Origin: DAOTTX01 sp034437515
Lineage (GTDB): Bacteria; Chloroflexota; Anaerolineae; Aggregatilineales; Phototrophicaceae
Direction: 5' to 3'
Length of the DNA: 20,109 bases
NCBI GenBank assembly: GCA_034437515.1
Contig: DAOTTX010000362.1
Span: 1 to 20,109 of the forward strand
The notes under the pieces are model-generated. The model saw only the letters and a list, made by a program, of their open reading frames with translations. It had not been told where the DNA came from and searched no databases. Position numbers and translations under genes: made by a program. Shown piece after piece: positions 5,094 through 13,377 of this stretch; the first letter of the stretch is position 1, and each line of letters starts with the position of its first letter.

Positions 5094-7871
5094 TTAATCA
5101 AATTTCCAGGTGAACGCATACTCGATAATCATGGACTGGTTGACCTGATGCGCGGTCGAGGAACCTTCCGCCGGGCTGGAACTGCGGCGGCGTCCGACGT
5201 AGTTGACGGGTGTGTCGATGCCGACCAATTTCTTGAGCCGGTAGCCCATAAACTCCCAGGCCCCCATGTTTTTCGGTTCTTCCTGCGCCCAGACGATTTG
5301 CTCCACGTTGGGGTAACGCTTGATAATGTCTTTGAGATCCGCGACCGGGAATGGATAGAGTTGTTCCATGCGGATGAGCGCGACCTGTGCGTTCTGCTCA
5401 CGATACTCGCTGTTGACCAGATCGAGGTAGAACTTACCGCTGCAAAAGACCAGTCTGTCGACCTTTTCGGGGTCGGCGTCGGGGTCATCGTAGACCGGTT
5501 GGAACTTGTTGCCGGTCAGGTCGTTCATCGACGAGGCCACCTGCGGGTTACGTAGCAGGCTCTTGGGCGTCATGATAATCAACGGCAGTGGATCGGTTTC
5601 CAGCAACAGGGCTTGCCGTCGTAGCAGATGGAAGTATTGTGCGGCGGTGGTCACGTTTGCCAACCGGAGGTTGGTGTTTGCCGCCATTTGCAGGAAACGT
5701 TCCGGGCGTCCGCTGGAATGATCCGGTCCGGCTCCTTCGTGACCGTGTGGTAGTAGCATCACCAGCGAGGGCGTCTGCCCCCACTTTTCCCGCGCGGAAA
5801 GCAAGAACTCGTCCACGATGGTCTGTGCGCCGTTGATGAAGTCGCCGTATTGCGCCTCCCATAGCACCAGCCGACCGGGGGCCTGTACGTTGTAGCCGTA
5901 TTCGAAGCCGACCACCGCCGCCTCAGAAAGCGGGCTGTTATGGATCTCGAACCCGGCGTTGGCCTGCGGGAACTGCTGCAACGGCGCGAGCTTATCACCG
6001 GTTTCAGCATCGTGCAGCATAGCGTGGCGGTGGCTGAACGTGCCACGTTCGCAGTCTTGCCCGGTCATGCGGATCGGGATGCCATCCTCAAGGATGGTTG
6101 CGAACGCGAGTTCTTCGGCGGTCGCCCAGTCGATGGTGTTTTCGTCCGGGTTGTCGAGCGCATCCCGGCGCTTACGAATGGTGTTTTCCATGCGGCGGGA
6201 ATAGAAGTTAAAGCCTTCGAGCGTGCTTGCCAACCCGTCGTTGATCGCGTGCAGGCGCTCCGCACTGACGGCGGTTTTGATCTTTCGAGCGGCACCCTGC
6301 GGCGGTTCTTCCGGCACGGGTTCGGCGAGTTCTTCCGGTGACTGCTCGACTTTATCCAGCGCGGCCTGAAGTTCCGCCCGTTGTTCGTCGACAAATTGAT
6401 CGGCGGCGTCTTCGGTGATGACGCCGCTTTCCAGTAGATTTTTCGCCCATTGTTGGCGCACAGTTTTGTGTTCGCGCACGATCTGGTACATCATCGGCTG
6501 GGTGAAGCTCGGTTCATCGAGTTCGTTGTGCCCGTAGCGCCGGTATCCGATCAGGTCGATCAGAATATCGCGCTCGAACCGCTCCTGATAGGCATGGGCG
6601 ATACGAGCGACCTCGATGCACGCGGCGGGGTCGTCAGCGTTGACGTGGATCACCGGCACTTTGAAGCCCTTTGCCAGGTCGCTGGCATAGAGTGTGCTGC
6701 GTCCGTCATCGGGCAGGGTGGTAAAGCCGATCTGGTTATTGGCGATGATGTGGATGGTGCCGCCCGTCCAGTAACCGGGCAGATGCGAGAGGTTCAACGT
6801 CTCTGAAACGATCCCCTGACCGGGGAAAGCGGCGTCCCCATGGATGAGAATTTGCAGCGTCTTCTTGGAGTCAAAGTATGGCTCACCGGGTTGGTCGGCA
6901 TCTGTGCCCGCCGCGCGGGACATGCCCACTGCCACCGGGTTGATCTGTTCGAGGTGGCTGGGGTTGGGCGGCATGGTGACGGTCAGGTCGCCGCCGGCCT
7001 CGTGGCGCACCCCTTTGTGATACTTCACATCGCCGACCGTCCAACCGATGGCCTCGCGCATCTCTTGCAGCTTCAGTGGGTCTTTGAAATCTGCGAGGAT
7101 CTTTGAATAGGGCTTCTTCATGATGTGCGCAAGGATGTTGAGCCGCCCACGATGCGCCATACCGATTGCGATGGTGGCGGTATTTGTGCTTTTGGTATGC
7201 TCCACGACCTCATCGAGCATGGGCACCATCATATCCAGCCCCTCGACGGAGAAGCGATATTTGGTCGGGAAGCTCTGTTGTAGGAAATGCTCGAAGGTTT
7301 CGATCTGTGTGAGCCGTTTGAGCAGTCCGACGGATTGCTCATCTGTGCCTTCATAGGCATAGCGGCGAGACTCGGCGGCTTCGCGCAGCCATTCACGCTC
7401 TTCGGGGATGCGGATATGGTCGTTATCAAAGCCGATGCTCGACATATACACCCCGCGCAACCGCTCGATGACTTCCAGTGCGTTCGACGCACCTGCCGCT
7501 AATGGGCTGTCAATCAAACTGGCGGGTAAGCTGTGCAGGTCGTCGATGCTAATGCCGTGTACTTCTAGCGAGAGTTCAGGGTCGCCGGGGCGCGGTCTGC
7601 CGAGTGGGTCAATCGCCGCTTCGACGTGCCCGTACTGCCGGATGGCCTGCACGTAACTGACCAGGCCGACGATCTTCTGGCTATCGACACCCGGCGCAGC
7701 CGCGACCAGTGCCGCTGTGCCGTTGCCATGCCCGTTGGTGCTGGGTGGCGTCCAGTGAGAGAAAAACTCGCGGGTCGCAGGATCAACTGAATCCGGAGAT
7801 TGCAGATACTGTTCATAGCGTTCAAGGATGTAGCCTACGTTGGGTCCGTGGAACTCATATTGGGATGACAT
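5094..7871 (-). CDS. sucA: 2-oxoglutarate dehydrogenase E1 component
   Basis: Thiamine-diphosphate-dependent E1 decarboxylates 2-oxoglutarate and passes the succinyl group to the E2 lipoyl arm. The 925-residue length matches the usual bacterial E1. The N-terminus (EFHGPNVGYILERYEQYL) is the conserved E2-contact segment. Core motifs follow in order: GMAHRGRLN (237-245), DVKYHKG (281-287), HGDAAFPGQG (344-353) and ANNQIGFTT (377-385), the last two belonging to the ThDP/Mg site. The C-terminal transketolase-like half carries LPHGHEGAGPDHSSGR. It lacks the fused E2-like domain seen in actinobacterial KGD. AGG lies about 6 bp before the ATG. A terminator upstream (7971-8003) and a possible promoter at 7923-7928 suggest it begins its own operon, continuing into sucB and on to galK. 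Confidence 0.96.
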   Translation of the reverse strand: MSSQYEFHGPNVGYILERYEQYLQSPDSVDPATREFFSHWTPPSTNGHGNGTAALVAAAPGVDSQKIVGLVSYVQAIRQYGHVEAAIDPLGRPRPGDPELSLEVHGISIDDLHSLPASLIDSPLAAGASNALEVIERLRGVYMSSIGFDNDHIRIPEEREWLREAAESRRYAYEGTDEQSVGLLKRLTQIETFEHFLQQSFPTKYRFSVEGLDMMVPMLDEVVEHTKSTNTATIAIGMAHRGRLNILAHIMKKPYSKILADFKDPLKLQEMREAIGWTVGDVKYHKGVRHEAGGDLTVTMPPNPSHLEQINPVAVGMSRAAGTDADQPGEPYFDSKKTLQILIHGDAAFPGQGIVSETLNLSHLPGYWTGGTIHIIANNQIGFTTLPDDGRSTLYASDLAKGFKVPVIHVNADDPAACIEVARIAHAYQERFERDILIDLIGYRRYGHNELDEPSFTQPMMYQIVREHKTVRQQWAKNLLESGVITEDAADQFVDEQRAELQAALDKVEQSPEELAEPVPEEPPQGAARKIKTAVSAERLHAINDGLASTLEGFNFYSRRMENTIRKRRDALDNPDENTIDWATAEELAFATILEDGIPIRMTGQDCERGTFSHRHAMLHDAETGDKLAPLQQFPQANAGFEIHNSPLSEAAVVGFEYGYNVQAPGRLVLWEAQYGDFINGAQTIVDEFLLSAREKWGQTPSLVMLLPHGHEGAGPDHSSGRPERFLQMAANTNLRLANVTTAAQYFHLLRRQALLLETDPLPLIIMTPKSLLRNPQVASSMNDLTGNKFQPVYDDPDADPEKVDRLVFCSGKFYLDLVNSEYREQNAQVALIRMEQLYPFPVADLKDIIKRYPNVEQIVWAQEEPKNMGAWEFMGYRLKKLVGIDTPVNYVGRRRSSSPAEGSSTAHQVNQSMIIEYAFTWKFD

Positions 7872-7922
7872 GGCTAGCCTGTGTTATTCCTTAAAATCTT
7901 TTTTCTCGAATGGCCTCTCTCT

Positions 7923-7942
7923 ATTATTGCACAAATTCTGTG
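7923..7942 (-). promoter_or_regulatory. Candidate sucA promoter (extended -10) with a small dyad
   Basis: On the - strand TGCAATAAT (AATAAT at 7923-7928) resembles an extended -10 box, about 50 bp upstream of the sucA ATG and downstream of the preceding terminator. A -35-like TTAGTT lies 17 bp further up but is weak. CACAAATTCTGTG (7930-7942), with 4-bp inverted arms, overlaps the spacer and could be an operator. Confidence 0.35.
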
Positions 7943-7970
7943 TGAAACTAAGCACTACTTTGTAGGAGTC

Positions 7971-8003
7971 AAAAAACCAGGGCGCAGTGATCTTTGCCCC
8001 GGT
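7971..8003 (-). terminator. Rho-independent terminator of the CoA-transferase gene
   Basis: Read on the - strand, ACCGGGGC (8003-7996) pairs with GCCCTGGT (7983-7976) as an 8-bp stem with one G-U pair and a 12-base loop. The stem runs directly into six T (7976-7971). It lies 22 bp after the CoA-transferase stop. This separates that gene from the sucA operon. Confidence 0.8.
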
Positions 8004-8025
8004 TGGAGTCCCTTTACGGTGAACG

Positions 8026-9330
8026 TTAACTCATCGAGAAGATTTTGTTGATGTAGTTTTGTTCCCGTGCGTATGCCAGCAGTTCCTCGCGGAAATCTGG
8101 ATGGGCGATGCTGACGATGGCGTGTACGCGCTCTTCAATCGAACGTCCCCACAGGTCAACCACGCCGAATTCTGTCGCTACATAGTGGACGTCATAGCGG
8201 GTGGTGACCACACCTGCGCCCGGCTTCAACTGCTTGACGATGCGGCTGAGTGTGTTCTTCCTGGCTGTGCTGGGTAGGGCGATGAAGCTCATACCACCCT
8301 CGCTGCGGGTCGCGCCACGCACAAAGTCTAGCTGACCGCCTGCGCCGGAATAAAACTTCGTGCCGATGCTATCCGCGCAGACCTGCCCGGTGATGTCCAC
8401 CTCCAACGCGGAGTTAATCGAGATCATCTTGCTGTTCTGCGCGATGATGAACGGATCGTTGACGTACTCGGTGGGGTGCATCTCGAAGACCGGGTTATCG
8501 TTGACGTAGTCGAACAGTTCCCGCGAGCCTAAGATGAACCCTGCGACCACCTTACCGGGGTGGATGGCTTTCATCGCATTGGTGATGATGCCCTTCTCGA
8601 TCATCGTCATCACACCATCGCTGAAAAGCTCAGTGTGGACGCCCAGGTTCTTATGCCCTTCCAGACGACGTAGCACGGCATCCGGGATGCCGCCGATGCC
8701 GAGTTGTAAGGTCGCGCTATCCGGTACTAATTCGGCGATGTGCTGCGCGACCTGATCCTGTACGGGTGAGGGCGGGACGGGGGGTAGCTCAGGGAGGTCA
8801 TAATCGACTTCGATGAAGTGGTTGATCTGGTTGACATTGATGAAGCTATCACCCAGGGTACGCGGCATGTTGGGGTTCACCTCAGCGATGACGATGCCGG
8901 CACTTTCCGCCGCGCTTTTGGTCACACCGACTTCGACACCGTAGGAGCAGTAACCATGTTTATCCGGTGGGCTGACCTGAATAACGGCGACATCCAACAC
9001 CAGCCGTCCGGTACGGAACAGTTTGGGAATTTCCGCCAGGAAGATCGGCGTGAAATCGGCTAAGCCCTCGTTGATGGCCTTGCGCACGTTTGGTGCAATA
9101 AACAGGCTGTTGATGCGGATATGTGCTGCCATTTCCGGCGTGACGTATTCACCCGGCCCCAGGCCGAGCAATTGCACCAGTTCGACCTGTTGAAGTTCTT
9201 TGTAGCGATCTACAAGTGCTTCCAAAAATACCTGCGGCGTAGAACAATTGCCGGTCAAAAATACACGTTGACCGGAAACGATCAAATTCGCCGCTTCTTC
9301 TGCTGAAACGATTTTATCGCGCCAATTCAT
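8026..9330 (-). CDS. Acetyl-CoA hydrolase/transferase family CoA-transferase (4-hydroxybutyrate or succinyl-CoA:acetate type)
   Basis: A class I CoA-transferase that moves CoA between a donor thioester and a carboxylic acid by a glutamyl-CoA intermediate. The 434-residue protein has the family's N-terminal half (about 5-190) and C-terminal AcetylCoA_hyd_C half (about 265-425). The catalytic glutamate is E234 in HTELFSDG, matching the active-site Glu of Clostridium aminobutyricum 4-hydroxybutyrate CoA-transferase. GIGGIPDAV and HPTEYVNDP are further family signatures. Of two adjacent ATGs the second (9330) is better spaced from AGAGG; the first is at 9333. Substrate cannot be told from sequence: 4-hydroxybutyrate, succinyl-CoA:acetate, butyryl-CoA:acetate and acetyl-CoA hydrolysis are all found in this family. 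It lies upstream of sucA but ends with its own terminator. Confidence 0.9.
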   Translation of the reverse strand: MNWRDKIVSAEEAANLIVSGQRVFLTGNCSTPQVFLEALVDRYKELQQVELVQLLGLGPGEYVTPEMAAHIRINSLFIAPNVRKAINEGLADFTPIFLAEIPKLFRTGRLVLDVAVIQVSPPDKHGYCSYGVEVGVTKSAAESAGIVIAEVNPNMPRTLGDSFINVNQINHFIEVDYDLPELPPVPPSPVQDQVAQHIAELVPDSATLQLGIGGIPDAVLRRLEGHKNLGVHTELFSDGVMTMIEKGIITNAMKAIHPGKVVAGFILGSRELFDYVNDNPVFEMHPTEYVNDPFIIAQNSKMISINSALEVDITGQVCADSIGTKFYSGAGGQLDFVRGATRSEGGMSFIALPSTARKNTLSRIVKQLKPGAGVVTTRYDVHYVATEFGVVDLWGRSIEERVHAIVSIAHPDFREELLAYAREQNYINKIFSMS

Positions 9331-9363
9331 CATGGCCTCTTTCGCTCATCGTTAAATTCACAA

Positions 9364-9383
9364 CTCTCAGATTAACGTGAGAG
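9364..9383. promoter_or_regulatory. Inverted repeat upstream of the CoA-transferase gene
   Basis: CTCTCA (9364-9369) and TGAGAG (9378-9383) are perfect 6-bp arms around 8 bases, about 35 bp before the CoA-transferase start. A second small dyad, AATAT-GATG-ATATT, lies at 9414-9427 beside the kinase gene's stop. Neither has a T-run, so an operator or mRNA structure is more likely than a terminator. No clear promoter was found in this 96-bp gap. Confidence 0.35.
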
Positions 9384-9429
9384 GCCGCCGAGTCATAGTA
9401 TCAAAGGTCGCTGAATATGATGATATTGC

Positions 9430-12400
9430 TCACGTTTGCGCACCTTGTAAGGCTTTCAGCACATTCTGGAGGTCGTGCTCTTGCCCACGCTGCACCGCCT
9501 GTGTATAGGCCGTTGCTGACATGGCTGCCTCGAACCGCTGGGTCAAGGGCGTAAAGCGCAAATAGAGGAAGTCATGATCCAGGTTGGGGATGCCCGCAAT
9601 AGTGCCGAGTAACTCCGCGCCGGATTGGATTTCACCGTCGAGCAAGCGCAGCCAGGCGATCCCCGCGAGGACGTGCGGCCTGATATAGTCAATGTCCAAT
9701 TCACTGATGAGATTGAGCGACTCAACCGCAAACCGTCGCGCGTCGGCTATTTTACCCAGTTTGATCGCCGTGAAGATCATGTTGGTGTAGGCATGGGCAC
9801 AGCCGCGCTGGTCACCGATTTGTATGCTGATTTGCAGGCTTTCTTGATAGCAGCGCCAGGCGTCGGTATCGGCTTGCAGGCGTTCACTGAGGATGCCCAT
9901 GTTATTCAGCAGGGTTGAGATGCCGTGCCGGTAGCCAATCGAACGGCACAGGGTCAGGCTGCGCTGGTAATATTGTGCGGCCTCGGCATATTCACCGATA
10001 GAATCGGCGATGGAACCCAGGTTGTTCAAGGTGGAAGCGATACCCCGTGTATTTTCTGCATCCTCAAAGCGTTGCAGGCTTTCCTGATAGAAGTTGCGTG
10101 CGTGGTCGTAGTCTCGGTTGCCTTCCGCCACGATGCCGAGGTTGCTCAACGCACGGGCGATGTTGATGACACTTTCACCACTTTGAGCGAACTTGAGTGC
10201 GTCCTCGGCGAGTTCGTAGGCATCGACGTAGTTTCCTTTCAGACATTCAAGAAAGCTCAGGCCGTTGAGGGCTTCGGCGATGTCGCCGGCGTCGTCCATT
10301 TCAGATGCTAGAGAAAGGCTTTGAGCGTAATACCAGCCGGCCTGGTCATAAGCACTCATGCGCCAGTTGAGCGCCCCCATCAACTGTAATAGGGGCAGTA
10401 ATTCCGGTCGGATGCCCTGCTGTGTTTCGTGATCGAGCACCTTTTTCAGTAGCATCTCGCCTTCTCGAAACGCACCGATCAACAGGGCGCGCTCCCCGGC
10501 GTGTTGTGCGTGATGGATGGTCTTTTCGGCGATCCCGGCGGCTTGCCAGTGTTCCACCAGTACCGACGACCAGGTATCGTCGTCGGGATAGATCGCTTCA
10601 ATCGTCTCCGCAACCTGACGGTGCAGTTTTGGGCGTTCATCTTCGAGATCGCGGATCAGGGCTTCACGCAGTTCATCGTGGGTGAAGCGCCATTGTTCCT
10701 CACGGACTTCGAGCACGGCGGCTTCAGCACAGAGACTCAGCCATTGCTCGACCTCCAGGGTGTTGTCCGTATACTTTGTCAGTCGCCCGATAATCTTGGT
10801 ATCGAGGTTGCGCCCGCTGATCGCCGCTAACTTCAACAACGGCACGGCCTCAGCGGGGACTTGATCAAGCCGGTAGCGAAGGACGGCTTTAATGCCGCCG
10901 GTGACGATGTGGCTGGGCAGAGTCAATGAACCGATGTTTGCCAACCGCCCCGCATCCTCCGCCAGCGCACGCACCACTTCGATGATAAAAAAGGCGTTGC
11001 CTGCCGTCTCGCGTTGCAGCAGCGTAATGACATCTCGTGTGTTTTGTGTGTGGCCTAACATGGACTCGGTCAGTGTGGCGATGCTTGTCGCGTTGAGGCG
11101 TTCCAGATGTAAGATTTCCATGCCGCTGAAATCTTCTTCCGGTTGGTGATGATCGGTCGTGCGATAAGTCCCGATGATGATTAGGGGCAGGACGGGTACC
11201 AGTTGGTTCAGCGCGTAGAGCGGCCCCAAACTTTCGGACGCCCAATGCAGGTCTTCCAGCAGCAGTAAAATCGATTGCTGAGCGCGTTTGAACACATCGA
11301 CGATGGTCGTCGTCAGCCGGCGTTGACCGGCGTAACCTTCCAGTGTAGCGACCGGTGGGATCTCGCGTTCGAGCAAAGTCGGGATGTCCGGTATGATCTC
11401 ACGTAGAATGCCCGCTTCGAGGTCGTTGATGTTCAACGTGAGGATGATCCGCCGCATAACGTCTCGCCAGGGTTTATAAATCAGGCCGGTTTCTCGGATG
11501 GATTGACCACGCAGCACGATGGTTCCTTCCACCAGCGCCTGAATGCGGATTTCGTCCAGCAGGCGCGACTTACCGACACCGCTTTCCCCGGTGATGAGCC
11601 AACTGCTGCCGTTCCCGTTGATGGCTTGATGCAGCGCGACAAAGAGTGTGTTCATCTCTGTTTCACGACCGACGAAACGCGCCGCCTGTAGGAAGCTCTC
11701 GCGCATTCGGCGTGTTTCCAACGGGATGGGTTGATCGGTTATTTCTAGTAGGTCGTCGATCACATCAAGGGCTTGCTGGTAACGCTGGTTTGGGTCGCGG
11801 TGGAGCAGTCTTCCGACCAATGCTGCCAGTGGTTGCGGGGCATCTAACCGGCTGATGTCGGCGTCGTTGTTCAGCAGTTGTTCGAGAAAGTCCATGAAGT
11901 TATCGAGTGCAAACGGATGCTGCCCGGCGAACAATTCGTAGGCGATCACCCCCACCGCGTACAGATCGCTCGAAGTCGTCGGGCGTGCGCCTTGCAGCAC
12001 TTCCGGAGCCATGTAAGCAATCGTCCCCACGACGGCATCATCCTGAGCCGGTTGTGTTTGATTTACCATTGCTAAACCAAAATCGACGACTTTGGTTTGC
12101 TCCTTGCCGATTAAGATGTTGCCCGGTTTCAAATCTCGATGGATGATTCCCCGGCGATGCAGGTAAGCGAGTGCCTGTAAGATGTGAGTCAGCAGTGTGA
12201 TTTTCTGGTCGAAGCTCATCCGTGATGTGACGTCGGCGAGGGTCAGCGCATTTTCGACCAGTTCCATCGTGAAGTAGGGTTGCTGTTCATCTGTGTGTGG
12301 GGCGTTCTCGAAGCCATAATCCAACACACTGATGATATTAGGATGTCGCAGGGACGCCAGTGTACGGAATTCTTGTGCCAGCGCGACCCGAAGGTTGATC

Positions 12401-12582
12401 TTACCTGCGGGTAGGGTCTGCCCGGCGACCTTCACACTTTCTTGATTGACCGTTATACGCTTTAGCGCGACGGTGTGTCCGGTGAGGCGATCATACACAC
12501 GGTAGACCGCGCCCATGCCGCCCTCACCCAATACGGAGATAACACGATAGCGGTTGGCGATGGTTTGAGGTTGATGTTGCAC
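9430..12582 (-). CDS. Serine/threonine protein kinase fused to an AAA-type ATPase and TPR repeats
   Basis: A large cytosolic signalling protein of 1050 residues. The N-terminal kinase domain (about 12-280) has every catalytic motif: glycine loop GEGGMG (19-24), K41 in VALK, HRDLKPGN with D150, DFG (167-169) and APE (192-194). A P-loop ATPase follows (about 304-600), with Walker A GESGVGKS (332-339) and Walker B LLLLEDL (acidic 443-444), as in PknK/MalT-like STAND proteins. The C-terminal third holds at least five TPR-like repeats. No membrane segment, sensor domain or LuxR-type DNA-binding domain is visible. The GTG at 12582 is preferred: AAGGG lies 10 bp upstream and the kinase domain follows at the usual distance. 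An in-frame ATG at 12627 has no ribosome binding site and lies 8 bp from a palindrome. Targets are unknown. Confidence 0.9.
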   Translation of the reverse strand: MQHQPQTIANRYRVISVLGEGGMGAVYRVYDRLTGHTVALKRITVNQESVKVAGQTLPAGKINLRVALAQEFRTLASLRHPNIISVLDYGFENAPHTDEQQPYFTMELVENALTLADVTSRMSFDQKITLLTHILQALAYLHRRGIIHRDLKPGNILIGKEQTKVVDFGLAMVNQTQPAQDDAVVGTIAYMAPEVLQGARPTTSSDLYAVGVIAYELFAGQHPFALDNFMDFLEQLLNNDADISRLDAPQPLAALVGRLLHRDPNQRYQQALDVIDDLLEITDQPIPLETRRMRESFLQAARFVGRETEMNTLFVALHQAINGNGSSWLITGESGVGKSRLLDEIRIQALVEGTIVLRGQSIRETGLIYKPWRDVMRRIILTLNINDLEAGILREIIPDIPTLLEREIPPVATLEGYAGQRRLTTTIVDVFKRAQQSILLLLEDLHWASESLGPLYALNQLVPVLPLIIIGTYRTTDHHQPEEDFSGMEILHLERLNATSIATLTESMLGHTQNTRDVITLLQRETAGNAFFIIEVVRALAEDAGRLANIGSLTLPSHIVTGGIKAVLRYRLDQVPAEAVPLLKLAAISGRNLDTKIIGRLTKYTDNTLEVEQWLSLCAEAAVLEVREEQWRFTHDELREALIRDLEDERPKLHRQVAETIEAIYPDDDTWSSVLVEHWQAAGIAEKTIHHAQHAGERALLIGAFREGEMLLKKVLDHETQQGIRPELLPLLQLMGALNWRMSAYDQAGWYYAQSLSLASEMDDAGDIAEALNGLSFLECLKGNYVDAYELAEDALKFAQSGESVINIARALSNLGIVAEGNRDYDHARNFYQESLQRFEDAENTRGIASTLNNLGSIADSIGEYAEAAQYYQRSLTLCRSIGYRHGISTLLNNMGILSERLQADTDAWRCYQESLQISIQIGDQRGCAHAYTNMIFTAIKLGKIADARRFAVESLNLISELDIDYIRPHVLAGIAWLRLLDGEIQSGAELLGTIAGIPNLDHDFLYLRFTPLTQRFEAAMSATAYTQAVQRGQEHDLQNVLKALQGAQT

Positions 12583-12634
12583 CGTTGTTGGACCCTTATT
12601 ACAATTATTTGTCCTCGACTCTAGCATAATAAGA

Positions 12635-12646
12635 GAGAAATTTCTC
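12635..12646. promoter_or_regulatory. 12-bp perfect palindrome GAGAAATTTCTC
   Basis: A self-complementary dodecamer between the small kinase gene and the Ser/Thr kinase gene. It lies 7-18 bp before the ATG at 12627 and just downstream of a candidate promoter, about where transcription would begin. It looks like a dimeric repressor site. Confidence 0.4.
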
Positions 12647-12661
12647 GTATTTGTAGGGATG

Positions 12662-12689
12662 AATATTTATTTGGTTTTAAAATAGTCAA
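12662..12689 (-). promoter_or_regulatory. Candidate promoter of the Ser/Thr kinase gene
   Basis: On the - strand TTGACT (12689-12684) and AATATT (12667-12662) are separated by 16 bp. The -35 box overlaps the stop codon of the small kinase gene. The surrounding gap is AT-rich. This would give a transcript starting near 12655. Confidence 0.4.
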
Positions 12690-13291
12690 ATATGCCGCTT
12701 GATGATCTCAAGTAGAGGGGCGGCGATGTCTTCGGTCGGCTGGGTGGCATCGACGACGAGATCACAATTGGCCTCTACCCGGTCGTTGACCGTTTGATAG
12801 AAGAGATAGCCTGCTTGCCGGTACCAATTGATAAATGTGCTGATATGTCTCATCCCTTGCTCGAATTCATGATCGCTGAGTGCGTCGGTAATCTTCCGTT
12901 GGATTTTACGTGCGAGTGCGAGGTCGTAGGGGATTTTAAGATATACCACGTAATCAATCATCTGATGCATCGCATCACGTTCTCTGCCGAACGGTTCTTC
13001 TAAAATAATGATGGGGCGGGCGGGATATTCTTCGTTCGTCATCGGGTCGATGACAGGTTTTCCCTGACGCAGCCGTTGCAGGTTTTCCGCGAGATGGGGT
13101 GTGGCGAAGTCGCTGGGGTTTGCGCCGTTTTCAATCCAGGCGTTGATGCTGGTGGGGTAGGTTGAGGTTTCTTCGTAGTCATCCATGCCGAGGCCGGTCG
13201 CCTGTTCAACTTGTTTGAGCAGATAGTGAATCAGTGTCGATTTGCCGACGCCGGATGTGCCACTGATGGCGATGACAAAGGGGGCTTTCAT
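12686..13291 (-). CDS. Small P-loop kinase of the uridine-kinase-like / AAA type
   Basis: A 201-residue protein with Walker A GTSGVGKST (11-19) directly after a beta-strand, as in nucleoside and small-molecule kinases. An LEEPFGRERD segment follows about 110 residues later, then a basic helix LARKIQRKI that could be the lid region. The substrate is not recognisable; annotation as uridine kinase would rest on the fold alone. The start MKAPFV at 13291 is chosen because GAGGA lies 8 bp upstream and the P-loop then falls at the usual position. An open frame continues 33 codons upstream but overlaps the divergent gene's promoter and looks non-coding. It lies 103 bp upstream of the Ser/Thr kinase gene's GTG start and is divergent from the exonuclease gene. 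Confidence 0.75.
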   Translation of the reverse strand: MKAPFVIAISGTSGVGKSTLIHYLLKQVEQATGLGMDDYEETSTYPTSINAWIENGANPSDFATPHLAENLQRLRQGKPVIDPMTNEEYPARPIIILEEPFGRERDAMHQMIDYVVYLKIPYDLALARKIQRKITDALSDHEFEQGMRHISTFINWYRQAGYLFYQTVNDRVEANCDLVVDATQPTEDIAAPLLEIIKRHI

Positions 13292-13377
13292 AGCATGTGT
13301 CCTCGTGACTTGAAATATCCCTGCTACTTTAGCGCAAACGCATGAAGAAATATACTGCATCCTCATCAGGAACTCAC
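13292..13377. promoter_or_regulatory. Divergent promoter region
   Basis: These 86 bp separate the - strand small kinase from the + strand exonuclease, so promoters in both directions must lie here or slightly inside the genes. Both ribosome binding sites can be seen (GAGGA for the - gene, AGGA at 13368-13371 for the + gene). I could not identify a convincing pair of -35/-10 boxes for either direction. Confidence 0.4.

Noticed and set aside
4174..5097. 307-codon + strand open frame opposite sucB
   Set aside because: Composition is low-complexity Ser/Ala/Arg, as expected for antisense of the lipoyl linker region.
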